Shown piece after piece: positions 1 to 8,180 of a DNA stretch of 64,000 nucleotides (positions are counted from its first letter, which is position 1; each line of letters begins with the position of its first letter). The DNA lies in contig NZ_RPDJ01000034.1 of NCBI RefSeq assembly GCF_004023625.1, forward strand, positions 1-64,000. Direction: 5' to 3'. Made by a program: the position numbers and the translations under genes. The notes under the pieces are model-generated. The model was not told the origin of the DNA and searched no databases. It saw only the letters and a list, made by a program, of their open reading frames with translations. Source of the stretch: Streptomyces cavernae. GTDB taxonomy: Bacteria; Actinomycetota; Actinomycetes; Streptomycetales; Streptomycetaceae.

Positions 1-281
1 CCACGTGCCGCCCCCCCGCCGCGCCCCCGCACCGCGTCGGCCGCCCCCCGCGTCCCGACAGATGAACTGATCCGCATAAGGCCCGGCCTCCGTGGTATCC
101 GTGGAGTCCGGGCCCACGTTCACCACCGGTTCTTCCGGATTCCCGTCAGTCCGAAGGGCGGGCGAGTTTACCCACTCGTGCCGATCTTCATGCGGCGTGC
201 CGCCGTTTTTCTTCGTCTGACGGGCTGAACTTTTGTTGATCGTGGGTCAAGCGAGCCGTCTGTCGTCCTACCCTTCAAAGG

Positions 282-1514
282 GTGAACAAGCTGATGTCCC
301 GAAAGTCCGAGGCCGACCTCCCCGGGGATGAGCTCCCCGGCGCCCTGCCGGAGGCACTGCGCGCCGAGCTCATCGCGTTCCGCCGCGACCTGCACATGCA
401 CCCCGAACTCGGCAACCAGGAGTTCCGCACCACCGCGGCGATCAAGGGCCGCCTCGAGCGGGCCGGTCTGGCCCCCCGCGTGCTCGACATCGGCACCGGA
501 CTCATCTGCGACATCGGCGAACCGGACCCGGACCGCCCCATGCTCGCGCTGCGCGCCGACATCGACGCGCTGCCCATCCCGGACACCAAGATCGGCTGCG
601 CCTACCGCTCCACCGTGCCCGACCGTGCCCACGCCTGCGGCCACGACGTGCACACCACCGTCGTGCTCGGCGCCGGCCTGGTCCTCGCCGACCTGCACCG
701 CCAGGGCCTGTTGCCGAACGCCGTACGGCTGATCTTCCAGCCCGCCGAGGAAGTGCTGCCGGGCGGAGCACCGGAGGTCATCAAGGAAGGCGCGATGGAG
801 GGGGTCGGGCGGATCGTCGGGGTGCACTGCGACCCCAAGGTGGACGCCGGGCGCATCGGCCTCCGCTACGGGCCCATCACCTCCGCCTGCGACCGCCTCG
901 AGGTCACCCTGGACGGCCCCGGCGGCCACACCGCGCGCCCGCATCTCACCACCGACCTGGTCACCGCCGCGGCGCGCGTGGTCACGGACGTGCCCGCGGT
1001 GGTCGCCCGCCGGGTCGACGCGCGCTCCGGTCTCTCGGTGACCTGGGGCCGTATCGAGTCGGGCCACGCGCCCAACGTCATCCCGCAGCACGCCGAGCTG
1101 TCCGGGACCGTGCGCTGCCTGAACCTCGCCGCCTGGGAGGCCGCTCCCGACCTGGTGCACGCGGCGATCGACGAGATCGCCAACCTCTACCGGGCCAAGT
1201 CCCAGATCAACTACATCCGCGGGGTCCCGCCGGTCGTGAACGACCAGGTCGTCACCGAGTTGCTGTACGCCGCGATGGCGTCCCGCCGCGGGGTGGACGC
1301 CATCGAGGACACCGAGCAGAGCCTCGGGGGCGAGGACTTCTCCTGGTACCTGGAGCACGTCCCCGGCGCCATGGCCCGCCTCGGCGTCCGTGACCCCGGA
1401 GACCATGTCTCCCGGGATCTGCACCAGGGCGACTTCGACGTCGACGAGACGGCGATCACGGTGGGCGTGGAGCTCTTCACGGCGACGGCATTCCTCCACA
1501 CGCTGTCGAGCTGA
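282..1514 (+). CDS. M20 family amidohydrolase / peptidase
   Basis: A 410-residue protein of the M20 amidohydrolase family (IAL-hydrolase, hippurate hydrolase or N-acyl-amino-acid deacetylase type), a cytosolic metalloenzyme that cleaves an N-acyl or amide bond. Family metal-binding patterns are visible: HMHPEL near residue 40, ACGHDVHTT near residue 120, PAEEVLPGG near residue 155, and GGHTARPH in the dimerisation domain. The C-terminal LGGEDFSWYL is also typical. The longest frame starts at GTG 282, but an AAAGGG tract at 277-282 lies about 11 bases before an in-frame ATG at 294, which may be the true start. Substrate cannot be deduced. It precedes the nucleoside genes but is cut off from them by a strong hairpin and is probably not part of that system. 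Confidence 0.9.
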   Translation: MNKLMSRKSEADLPGDELPGALPEALRAELIAFRRDLHMHPELGNQEFRTTAAIKGRLERAGLAPRVLDIGTGLICDIGEPDPDRPMLALRADIDALPIPDTKIGCAYRSTVPDRAHACGHDVHTTVVLGAGLVLADLHRQGLLPNAVRLIFQPAEEVLPGGAPEVIKEGAMEGVGRIVGVHCDPKVDAGRIGLRYGPITSACDRLEVTLDGPGGHTARPHLTTDLVTAAARVVTDVPAVVARRVDARSGLSVTWGRIESGHAPNVIPQHAELSGTVRCLNLAAWEAAPDLVHAAIDEIANLYRAKSQINYIRGVPPVVNDQVVTELLYAAMASRRGVDAIEDTEQSLGGEDFSWYLEHVPGAMARLGVRDPGDHVSRDLHQGDFDVDETAITVGVELFTATAFLHTLSS

Positions 1515-1525
1515 CCCCGGTCATG

Positions 1526-1558
1526 CGGCGAAAAGGCCGGTTTCCGGCCCTTTTGCCG
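1526..1558. terminator. Bidirectional hairpin terminator
   Basis: A near-perfect inverted repeat (CGGCGAAAAGGCCGG, a TTT loop, then its complement ending CTTTTGCCG) follows the amidohydrolase stop codon. The arms carry their own A and T tracts, so it could work in either direction. Confidence 0.8.
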
Positions 1559-1652
1559 TACCGCTTCACCGCGCCGTAACCGTCGGCAGCGGTTCGTAAC
1601 TCGAGGTCGGCACGAATCGATAACGTCCGGGAGCAACCCCGTTCCCCTCGAC

Positions 1653-1667
1653 GTCTACGCGCGTTAC
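1653..1667. promoter_or_regulatory. Nucleoside-regulon operator, lipoprotein 1 promoter
   Basis: GTCTACGCGCGTTAC is identical over 15 bases to the site at 3993-4007, and its left half matches the perfect palindrome CTACGCGCGTAG found at four other nucleoside-gene promoters in the window. The right half runs into TACTGT (1665-1670), a plausible -10 box, so a bound protein would block RNA polymerase. The regulator is not proven. Confidence 0.7.
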
Positions 1668-1725
1668 TGTCCGCTGCAGTCGGCGTCGGCAACGGCGCTC
1701 TGGGGATTGTGTAAGGGGAACTCTC

Positions 1726-2814
1726 GTGCGTCGCATATCTCGGAGATTCAGGCTCACCCAAGCGGCTGTCGCCGCGACGGTGGTCGTCCTCGCCGCCGCC
1801 GGGTGCGGCAAGACCAGCAGCGAGTCGGCGCAGGACGACGCCACCGCGGGGTCCTCGTCCTCCTCCGGCGCCTACTCGGGCAAGGGCATCGGCCTCGCCT
1901 ACGACATCGGCGGCCGTGGCGACCAGTCCTTCAACGACGCCGCCTACACCGGCTTCGAGAAGGCCACCAAGGAATTCAAGATCGGCGGCCAGGACCTCGA
2001 GCCCAGCGACGGCGAGTCCGAAGCGGACAAGGTGCAGCGACTGGAGCAGCTCGCCAGGGCCGGCTACAACCCGATCATCGGCGTCGGCTTCATCTACGCC
2101 CCCGCCGTCAAGGAAGTCGCCCCGAAGTACCCGAAGATCACGTTCGGTGTCATCGACGACAACCAGGTCCAGGCTCCCAACGTGGCCGACATGGTCTTCG
2201 CCGAGGAGCAGGCCTCCTACCTCGCCGGTGTCGCCGCGGCGAAGGCCTCCAAGGCGAAGCACGTCGGCTTCATCGGTGGCGTGGACATCCCGCTCATCCA
2301 CAAGTTCGAGGCGGGCTTCGTCCAGGGTGCCCAGTCCGTCGACCCCAAGATCAAGATCGAGAAGCGCTACCTCACCGAGAAGCCCGAGGACGGTGGCTTC
2401 TCCAGCCCGAGCATGGGCAAGGAGGCCGCGAGCGGCCAGATCGAGGCCGGCGCGGACGTCATCTACCACGCGGCGGGCCTGTCCGGTCAGGGCGTGATCC
2501 AGGAGGCCGGCGCCAAGAAGGTCTGGGCGATCGGCGTCGACTCCGACCAGTACAAGCAGAAGGCGCTGGCCAAGTACAAGGACTGGATCCTCGGCTCGGC
2601 GCTCAAGGACGTCGGCGGCGCGGTCTACAACCTGACCAAGTCGGTCGTCGAGGGCAAGCCGCTCACCGGCGAGCAGCGCGGCGACCTGAAGTCCGGCGGC
2701 GTGGGCTTCGCCGACTCCAACCCGAAGTACAAGGCCATGACCGACGTCGTGGACGCCGTGGAGAAGGCCAAGGAAGACATCGTCAGCGGCAAGGTCACGG
2801 TCAAGACGGAGTAG
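1726..2814 (+). CDS. BMP/PnrA family nucleoside-binding lipoprotein 1
   Basis: A 362-residue extracellular solute-binding lipoprotein of the basic membrane protein (BmpA/Med/PnrA) family, which binds purine nucleosides for an ABC importer. The N-terminus MRRISRRFRLTQ is followed by a hydrophobic stretch and the lipobox AAGC, so mature protein would be anchored through that Cys. Family stretches visible are GRGDQSFNDAAYTG, PSDGESEADKVQRLEQLA, FIGGVDIPLIHKFEAGF and YHAAGLSGQG. The GTG start at 1726 has the Shine-Dalgarno AAGGGGAA at 1713-1720. It is monocistronic (a hairpin follows) and sits under its own copy of the shared operator. A close paralogue follows at 4063; both probably feed the permeases at 7053-9439. 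Confidence 0.93.
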   Translation: MRRISRRFRLTQAAVAATVVVLAAAGCGKTSSESAQDDATAGSSSSSGAYSGKGIGLAYDIGGRGDQSFNDAAYTGFEKATKEFKIGGQDLEPSDGESEADKVQRLEQLARAGYNPIIGVGFIYAPAVKEVAPKYPKITFGVIDDNQVQAPNVADMVFAEEQASYLAGVAAAKASKAKHVGFIGGVDIPLIHKFEAGFVQGAQSVDPKIKIEKRYLTEKPEDGGFSSPSMGKEAASGQIEAGADVIYHAAGLSGQGVIQEAGAKKVWAIGVDSDQYKQKALAKYKDWILGSALKDVGGAVYNLTKSVVEGKPLTGEQRGDLKSGGVGFADSNPKYKAMTDVVDAVEKAKEDIVSGKVTVKTE

Positions 2815-2819
2815 CCGGC

Positions 2820-2839
2820 GGGGCCCGTCACCGGGCCCC
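2820..2839. terminator. GC-rich hairpin after lipoprotein 1
   Basis: GGGGCCCG and CGGGCCCC arms with a 4-base loop begin just after the stop codon at 2814. There is no U-tract, which is common for Streptomyces terminators. Confidence 0.6.
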
Positions 2840-2911
2840 TGTCCGTCGGGCCTGGGTGGCCCGGGGCGGGTTGTACCGACGGCCCGGGGCGGTTGTTCGA
2901 CGGCCCGTCCG

Positions 2912-3088
2912 GGTGGCCCGGGGGCCCGGTTGCTCTGATGGGTCGGGTGGCCCGGGGGCCCGGTTGCTCTGATGGGTCGGGTGGCCCGGGGGCCCGGTTG
3001 CTCTGATGGGTTGGGTCTGCCCGAGGGGCCGGTTGCTCTGATGGGTTGGGTCTGCCCGAGGGGCCGGTTGCTCTGATGGGCCGGGTGG
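2912..3088 (+). repeat. Tandem 34-35 bp repeat between the two lipoprotein genes
   Basis: Five full units begin at 2912, 2946, 2980, 3014 and 3049, with a degenerate sixth from 3084. Each carries the core GGTTGCTCTGATGGG preceded by a C/G-rich half. Spacing is 34, 34, 34, 35 and 35 bases, so the array is not codon-phased. No convincing gene lies here. Confidence 0.8.
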
Positions 3089-3992
3089 CTCTGACGAGCC
3101 GGTGTTTCTACGGGCCAGGCACCCCGCCCGACGGGACCGACGCCCCGTGCGTAGCACGCAGGTCCTGACGGGGCCGCTGCCGCGGCCCCTCAGGGCCGAA
3201 GCCCCACGGGGCCGACGCCCGAACCAGCCCGGCGCTGCCCAGTCGGACCGCGACGCAGGTGTGCCCCCGCGGGGGCACACCCCGACATGACCACCCAACC
3301 CGCGCAATACCGGAGCCGGCACCAGGCCACAGCCCGGACGGGCCTCCGGCCTCCGGGCTCAGGCTCCCGGGGCACCAGGCTTCCGGAAGGCAGCCCCTCC
3401 GTGCTCCCACCTGCGGGTCTCCGGGGCTTCCGGCCCTCTGGGCTTCCGGCTCTCCGGGCTTCCCGGTCCCGGGCCTCCGGGCTTCCCGGCCCCCGGCTCT
3501 CCGGGCTCCCGGCTCTCTGGGGCACCTGGGCATCCGCCTCTCCGGGCTGCCCCCGCCTTCGGGCTCCGGTCGTCCCGGCCCCGCCCTCGTGACCGCTGGG
3601 TCTCCGGCTCTCCGGGCTCCCTGGTCTCCGGGCTCCCGGGTCTCCGGGCTCCCGGCTTTCCGGGGGACCTGGGCCGCCGCCCCTCCGGGCTCCTCCGTGG
3701 TTCCCGGCTCCCGCCCGGTTCCCGCCCCTCCCGGTTCCCGCCCCTGCCCGGCCACCGCCCCTCCCGGCTGCGCCCCTCCGAACAGCGGGACCCCCCGCCC
3801 CTCCGGAACACCCGGCCCCCACCCCTCCGGCCTGCTCCCGGCCCTCCCGGCCCCGCCCCCGGGCGCCTTCGCAGGTCGTGCGCCCTTTGCCGCTCGGAAG
3901 GGGCGTGCGCGTGTGTGAGTGGGGGCGGTGAACTGGTCGGTAACACCGGCCACAGGTCGGTAACGGACCGGACAGAAGGGTTTTTCCCACAG
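3089..3992. other. Non-coding, low-complexity GC-rich spacer
   Basis: About 900 bases without a credible gene. From roughly 3340 to 3850 the plus strand is dominated by degenerate copies of CTCCGGGCTTCCGG and CTCCCGG-like words. Long open frames exist on both strands, but they translate to P/G/R/S-rich monotony, so I treat them as artefacts of composition. The tail of the region (from about 3900) leads into the promoter of the second lipoprotein gene. Confidence 0.7.
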
Positions 3993-4007
3993 GTCTACGC
4001 GCGTTAC
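3993..4007. promoter_or_regulatory. Nucleoside-regulon operator, lipoprotein 2 promoter
   Basis: GTCTACGCGCGTTAC is the same 15-mer as at 1653-1667. Here TACGCT (4005-4010) is the likely -10 box, overlapping the right half of the site. The flanking sequences of the two sites differ, so the identity reflects the element itself and not a copied promoter. Confidence 0.7.
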
Positions 4008-4062
4008 GCTGCGCCGGAACGTGCGCCTCGATCAGGCGCTTGCACAAAGGAGTCATTGTTCC

Positions 4063-5121
4063 ATGCGCCGGGTCTCCCGTATCGCGGTTGCGACCGTTGC
4101 GACCGCTACCCTTGCCGCCTCCCTCACCGCCTGTGGCGGCACGTCGTCCGAGGCCGCCGGCGGCGGCGGTGGCGACGGCAAGAGCAGCAAGGGTGTCGCC
4201 CTCGCGTACGACGTCGGCGGAAAGGGCGACCAGTCCTTCAACGATGCCGCCACCGCCGGCATGGAGAAGGCCGCCAAGGAGTTCGGCTACGGCCAGAAGG
4301 CGGTCGAGCCCAGCGACGGCGAGTCCGACGCGGACAAGGTGCAGCGCCTCGGGCAGCTCGCCAAGGCCGGCTACAACCCGGTGATCGGCGTCGGCTACGC
4401 CTACGCGCCCGCCGTCAAGGAAGCCTCCAAGACCTTCCCGAACGTCACCTTCGGCATCGTCGACGACGAGACGGTCCAGGAGAAGAACGTCGCCGACCTC
4501 GTCTTCCACGAGGAGGAGGCGTCCTACCTCGCGGGCGTCACCGCGGCGCTGACCACCAAGTCCAAGACCGTCGGCTTCATCGGCGGCGTGGACGTCCCGC
4601 TCATCCACAAGTTCGAGGCGGGCTTCAAGCAGGGTGTGGCGGACACCAACCCCAAGGTGAAGGTCCTCTCGCAGTTCCTCACCGAGAAGGCCGAGGACGG
4701 CGGCTTCTCCAGCCCCGACAAGGGCAAGACGGCCGCCCAGGGCCAGATCGAGGACGGTGCCGACGTGGTGTACCACGCCGCGGGCCTGTCGGGTCAGGGC
4801 GTGATCGAGGCCGCGGCCACCGCCAAGAAGTGGGCCATCGGCGTGGACTCCGACCAGTACAACCAGGACGCGCTGAAGGCGTACAAGCAGTACATCCTGA
4901 CCTCGGCGCTGAAGGACGTGGCGGGCGCGGTGTACAACCTCGCCAAGTCGGTCCAGGAGGGCAAGCCTGCGACCGGCGTGGTGCGCGCCTCCCTGAAGAC
5001 GGGCGGCGTGGGCCTCGCGGACTCCAACCCGGTGTTCAAGGACAACACGAAGCTCCAGGAAGCCCTGAAGACTGCCACGGAGGGTATCGAGAACGGCACG
5101 ATCAAGGTCAAGACGTCCTGA
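4063..5121 (+). CDS. BMP/PnrA family nucleoside-binding lipoprotein 2
   Basis: A 352-residue paralogue of the protein encoded at 1726, again a nucleoside-binding lipoprotein of the BMP family. The signal peptide ends in the lipobox LTAC-GG after MRRVSRIAVATVATATLAAS. The same landmarks occur in the same order: GKGDQSFNDAATAG, EPSDGESDADKVQRL, FIGGVDVPLIHKFEAGF, EDGGFSSP and VYHAAGLSGQGVIEAA. I start it at ATG 4063 because AAAGGAG lies at 4046-4052; an upstream in-frame GTG at 4021 would add residues before the signal peptide. It lies immediately before the ABC operon, which has its own promoter, so it can be read separately or together with it. Two receptors may widen the substrate range. Confidence 0.93.
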   Translation: MRRVSRIAVATVATATLAASLTACGGTSSEAAGGGGGDGKSSKGVALAYDVGGKGDQSFNDAATAGMEKAAKEFGYGQKAVEPSDGESDADKVQRLGQLAKAGYNPVIGVGYAYAPAVKEASKTFPNVTFGIVDDETVQEKNVADLVFHEEEASYLAGVTAALTTKSKTVGFIGGVDVPLIHKFEAGFKQGVADTNPKVKVLSQFLTEKAEDGGFSSPDKGKTAAQGQIEDGADVVYHAAGLSGQGVIEAAATAKKWAIGVDSDQYNQDALKAYKQYILTSALKDVAGAVYNLAKSVQEGKPATGVVRASLKTGGVGLADSNPVFKDNTKLQEALKTATEGIENGTIKVKTS

Positions 5122-5249
5122 GCATGGCCATGTTGACGTTGTAATGGCAGCGTTACGGTCGCGAAAACGGGGTGTGGGGAGGATGGCCTCCGCGCGCCCC
5201 GTTCGCGCGGCGGAGTGTCAAGAAGAAAACCTCACCTCCGCACCAGCAG

Positions 5250-5278
5250 TTGAAGCAGGGGCGCTACGCGCGTAGGTT
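5250..5278 (+). promoter_or_regulatory. Promoter and operator of the nucleoside ABC operon
   Basis: TTGAAG at 5250-5255 and TAGGTT at 5273-5278, separated by 17 bases, form a good SigA-type promoter. The perfect palindrome CTACGCGCGTAG occupies 5264-5275, in the spacer and across the -10 box. This is the geometry of direct repression. Confidence 0.75.
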
Positions 5279-5304
5279 GGCCCCTTTTCCAAGGAGAGTG
5301 CGCC

Positions 5305-7056
5305 ATCGACGCGTCCAGCAGCCCTCCGCCCACCGCTCAGTCCACCGCGGTGGAGCTGACGGGGATCACCAAGCGGTTCCCCGGCGTGGTCGCCAACCAC
5401 GACATCCATCTGACCGTCCGCAAGGGCACCGTGCACGCCCTCGTCGGCGAGAACGGCGCCGGCAAGTCGACCCTGATGAAGATCCTCTACGGCATGCAGA
5501 AGCCGGACGAGGGCACCATCGCGGTCGACGGCGAGCCCGTGTCCTTCCACAGCCCCGCCGACGCCATCGCCCGCGGCATCGGCATGGTGCACCAGCACTT
5601 CATGCTCGCGGACAACCTCACCGTCCTGGAGAACGTCGTCCTCGGCAGCGAGAAGCTGCACGGCATCGGCGGCGCGGCCCGCAGGAAGATCAAGGAGATC
5701 TCCGACCGGTACGGGCTCGGTGTGCGCCCCGACGCCCTCGTCGAGGACCTCGGCGTGGCCGACCGGCAGCGTGTGGAGATCCTCAAGGTCCTCTACCGAG
5801 GCGCGACCATCCTGATCCTCGACGAGCCCACCGCGGTGCTCGTCCCGCAGGAGGTCGACGCCCTCTTCGCCAACCTGCGCGAGCTGAAGGCCGAGGGCCT
5901 CGCCGTCATCTTCATCTCGCACAAGCTGGGCGAGGTGCTGTCGGTCGCCGACGAGATCACGGTCATCCGCCGCGGCACCACGGTCGGCACGGCCGTCCCC
6001 GCCGAGACCACCCCCCGTCAGCTCGCCGAACTGATGGTCGGCAGCGAACTGCCCACCCCGGAGACCGCCGAGTCCACCGTCACCGACAAGCCCGTCATCG
6101 AGGTCAAGGGCCTCACCGTCTACGCGAGCGGTGCCTCCCTGGGCGAGCTCGGTGCGCCCGCCGAGGTCGCCGACCCGGCGGGCGGCGCGGCCGGAGGCAT
6201 CACCGGCGGCGGTCCGGTCGCCGAGGGGTCCGTGGGCGGACAGGTGCGGCGCGTCCTCGACGACGTCACCTTCACCATCCACGCCGGTGAAGTGATGGGC
6301 ATCGCCGGTGTCGAGGGCAACGGCCAGACCGAGTTGATCGACGCGCTCATCGGCCTGAAGAACGCCGACGCCGGCTCCATCGCCTTCCTCGGCGAGGACA
6401 TCACCGCCTGGCAGACCCGAAAACGCCGCGAGCAGGGCATCGGCTACATCCCCGAGGACCGCCACCGCCACGGCCTCCTCCTCGAGGCCCCGCTGTGGGA
6501 GAACCGGATCCTCGGCCATGTCACCGAGAAGCCCAACACCAAGGGCAAGCGGGCGTTCTGGCTCGACCCCGCGGGCGCGCAGGCCGACACCCGGCGGATC
6601 GTCGAGGAGTACGACGTCCGCACCCCCGGCATCGACGTCACCGCCGCCTCGCTCTCCGGCGGCAACCAGCAGAAGCTGATCGTCGGCCGCGAGATGAGCC
6701 ACCGGCCGAAGTTCCTGATCGCCGCCCACCCCACCCGCGGTGTGGACGTCGGCGCACAGGCCGCGATCTGGGATCACATCCGCGACGCCCGTCGCGAGGG
6801 CCTGGCCGTCCTGCTGATCTCCGCCGACCTGGACGAGCTCATAGGCCTGTCCGACACCCTCCGCGTGATATACAACGGCCGGCTCGTCGCGGACGCCGAC
6901 CCGGCCGCCGTCACTCCGGAGGAGCTGGGCTCCGCCATGACCGGTGCCGCCACCGGGCACCTCGAGCACGTCGAGCAGGAGCCCGCCGAAGACGCTGCAG
7001 ACGCTGAAGACGCCGAAGACGCGGAAGAAGCCGCCCCGGAGGACGAGGCCCGATGA
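5305..7056 (+). CDS. Nucleoside ABC importer, double ATP-binding subunit
   Basis: A sugar/nucleoside-type double ATPase (RbsA/NupA-like) of about 583 residues. Domain 1 has Walker A GENGAGKST, Q-loop region GMVHQHFM, a degenerate signature LGVADRQRVEILK, and Walker B ILILDEPTAV. A Gly/Ala-rich linker (codons near 6121-6240) leads to domain 2, with the family's altered Walker A GVEGNGQTEL, signature LSGGNQQK and Walker B region AAHPTRGVDVG. The C-terminus is an acidic D/E/A tail. No ATG, GTG or TTG lies between the in-frame stop at 5251 and GTG 5350, yet AAGGAG at 5291-5296 points to ATC 5305. I therefore propose an ATC start; GTG 5350 is the conventional choice. The stop overlaps the next start. 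Confidence 0.9.
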   Translation: MDASSSPPPTAQSTAVELTGITKRFPGVVANHDIHLTVRKGTVHALVGENGAGKSTLMKILYGMQKPDEGTIAVDGEPVSFHSPADAIARGIGMVHQHFMLADNLTVLENVVLGSEKLHGIGGAARRKIKEISDRYGLGVRPDALVEDLGVADRQRVEILKVLYRGATILILDEPTAVLVPQEVDALFANLRELKAEGLAVIFISHKLGEVLSVADEITVIRRGTTVGTAVPAETTPRQLAELMVGSELPTPETAESTVTDKPVIEVKGLTVYASGASLGELGAPAEVADPAGGAAGGITGGGPVAEGSVGGQVRRVLDDVTFTIHAGEVMGIAGVEGNGQTELIDALIGLKNADAGSIAFLGEDITAWQTRKRREQGIGYIPEDRHRHGLLLEAPLWENRILGHVTEKPNTKGKRAFWLDPAGAQADTRRIVEEYDVRTPGIDVTAASLSGGNQQKLIVGREMSHRPKFLIAAHPTRGVDVGAQAAIWDHIRDARREGLAVLLISADLDELIGLSDTLRVIYNGRLVADADPAAVTPEELGSAMTGAATGHLEHVEQEPAEDAADAEDAEDAEEAAPEDEAR

Positions 7057-8180
7057 AAAAGTTCGACAGGGAGCGGGTGCTCCTCGCGGTGGCGGGACCC
7101 GTCATCGCGCTCATCGCGGCGGTGGCGCTGACCTCGGTCGTGCTGATCGCCTCGGGCAAGAGCCCGATCGAGCCGTACAGCCTGATGTTCGAGCAGGCGA
7201 CGTTCTCCGACATTCAGGTGCTGATCATCAACCAGGCCGGGATGTACTACCTGGCCGCCCTCGCGGTGGCAGTCGGCTTCCGGATGAACCTGTTCAACAT
7301 CGGCGTCGACGGCCAGTACCGCCTCGCCGCGATGATGACCGCGGTGGTCGGCGCGCACGTCGACCTCCCGGCCGTCCTGCAGATTCCGTTCCTGATGCTG
7401 GTCGCCATGCTCACCGGTGCGTTCTGGGCCGGTATCGCGGGCGTCCTCAAGGTCACCCGCGGGGTGAGCGAGGTCGTCGCCACGATCATGCTCAACGCGA
7501 TCGCCACCAGCCTCATCGGCTACCTCACCCTCACCTCCGTCTGGGGTGTGCCGCTCGGCAACAACCAGACCACCGGCGAGATGAAGAAGTCCGGCTGGTT
7601 CCCCGGCATCGACATGGGCGCCGCGGGCGAGATCTACGGCTTCACCCTGATCGCCGTCCTCATGGGCGTGCTGTACTGGCTGGTCCTCAACCGCACCCGG
7701 TTCGGCTTCGACCTGCGCGCCACCGGCGCCTCCGAGACCGCCGCCGCGGCCTCCGGAGTGGACGCCAAGCGGATGGTCCTCACCGCGATGCTGATCTCCG
7801 GCGGTGTCGCGGGTCTCGCGGGCATGCCGATCCTGCTCGGCGACGCCCACACCTACAGCCTGTCCTTCCCGACCGGCCTCGGCTTCACCGGCATCACCAT
7901 CGCCCTGCTCGGCCGCAACAACCCGGTCGGCATCGCCTTCGCCGCCCTGCTGATCGCCTTCCTCGACAAGGCCTCCCCGGCCCTCGACTACGTGGGGTAC
8001 GACAAGGAGATCGCAGTGATCATGCAGGGCCTGATCGTGCTCGCGGTCGTAGTCTCCTACGAGGCCGTCCGCGTCTGGGGCCTGCGCCGCCAGCAGCACC
8101 GGGTCGGCGAGGAACTGGCCGCCGCCGCTGCCGCCACCAACGACGACAACCACACCGAGAAGGAGGTGGCGGCCCGATGA
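7053..8180 (+). CDS. Nucleoside ABC importer, permease 1
   Basis: A 375-residue inner-membrane permease of the BPD_transp_2 (RbsC/BmpC-like) family, one half of the nucleoside channel. It has about eight to ten hydrophobic segments. Typical permease stretches are MNLFNIGVDGQYRLAA, VSEVVATIMLNAIATSL and ATGASETAAAASGVDAKRM. Its ATG overlaps the ATPase stop as ATGA, and its own stop overlaps the next ATG in the same way, showing strict translational coupling. The C-terminus is a charged cytoplasmic tail. Confidence 0.93.
   Translation: MKKFDRERVLLAVAGPVIALIAAVALTSVVLIASGKSPIEPYSLMFEQATFSDIQVLIINQAGMYYLAALAVAVGFRMNLFNIGVDGQYRLAAMMTAVVGAHVDLPAVLQIPFLMLVAMLTGAFWAGIAGVLKVTRGVSEVVATIMLNAIATSLIGYLTLTSVWGVPLGNNQTTGEMKKSGWFPGIDMGAAGEIYGFTLIAVLMGVLYWLVLNRTRFGFDLRATGASETAAAASGVDAKRMVLTAMLISGGVAGLAGMPILLGDAHTYSLSFPTGLGFTGITIALLGRNNPVGIAFAALLIAFLDKASPALDYVGYDKEIAVIMQGLIVLAVVVSYEAVRVWGLRRQQHRVGEELAAAAAATNDDNHTEKEVAAR

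Noticed and set aside
1..281. A gene fragment entering from the left edge
   Set aside because: No frame shows protein-like sequence up to the edge. I see only a GC-rich leader to the amidohydrolase.
2912..3088. A CRISPR array
   Set aside because: Units are contiguous with no unique spacers, and no cas gene is present anywhere in the window.
3190..4776. A long minus-strand frame over the spacer and lipoprotein 2
   Set aside because: It is composed of repeat-derived Gly/Arg/Pro sequence and antisense coding. There is no start signal and no recognisable domain.
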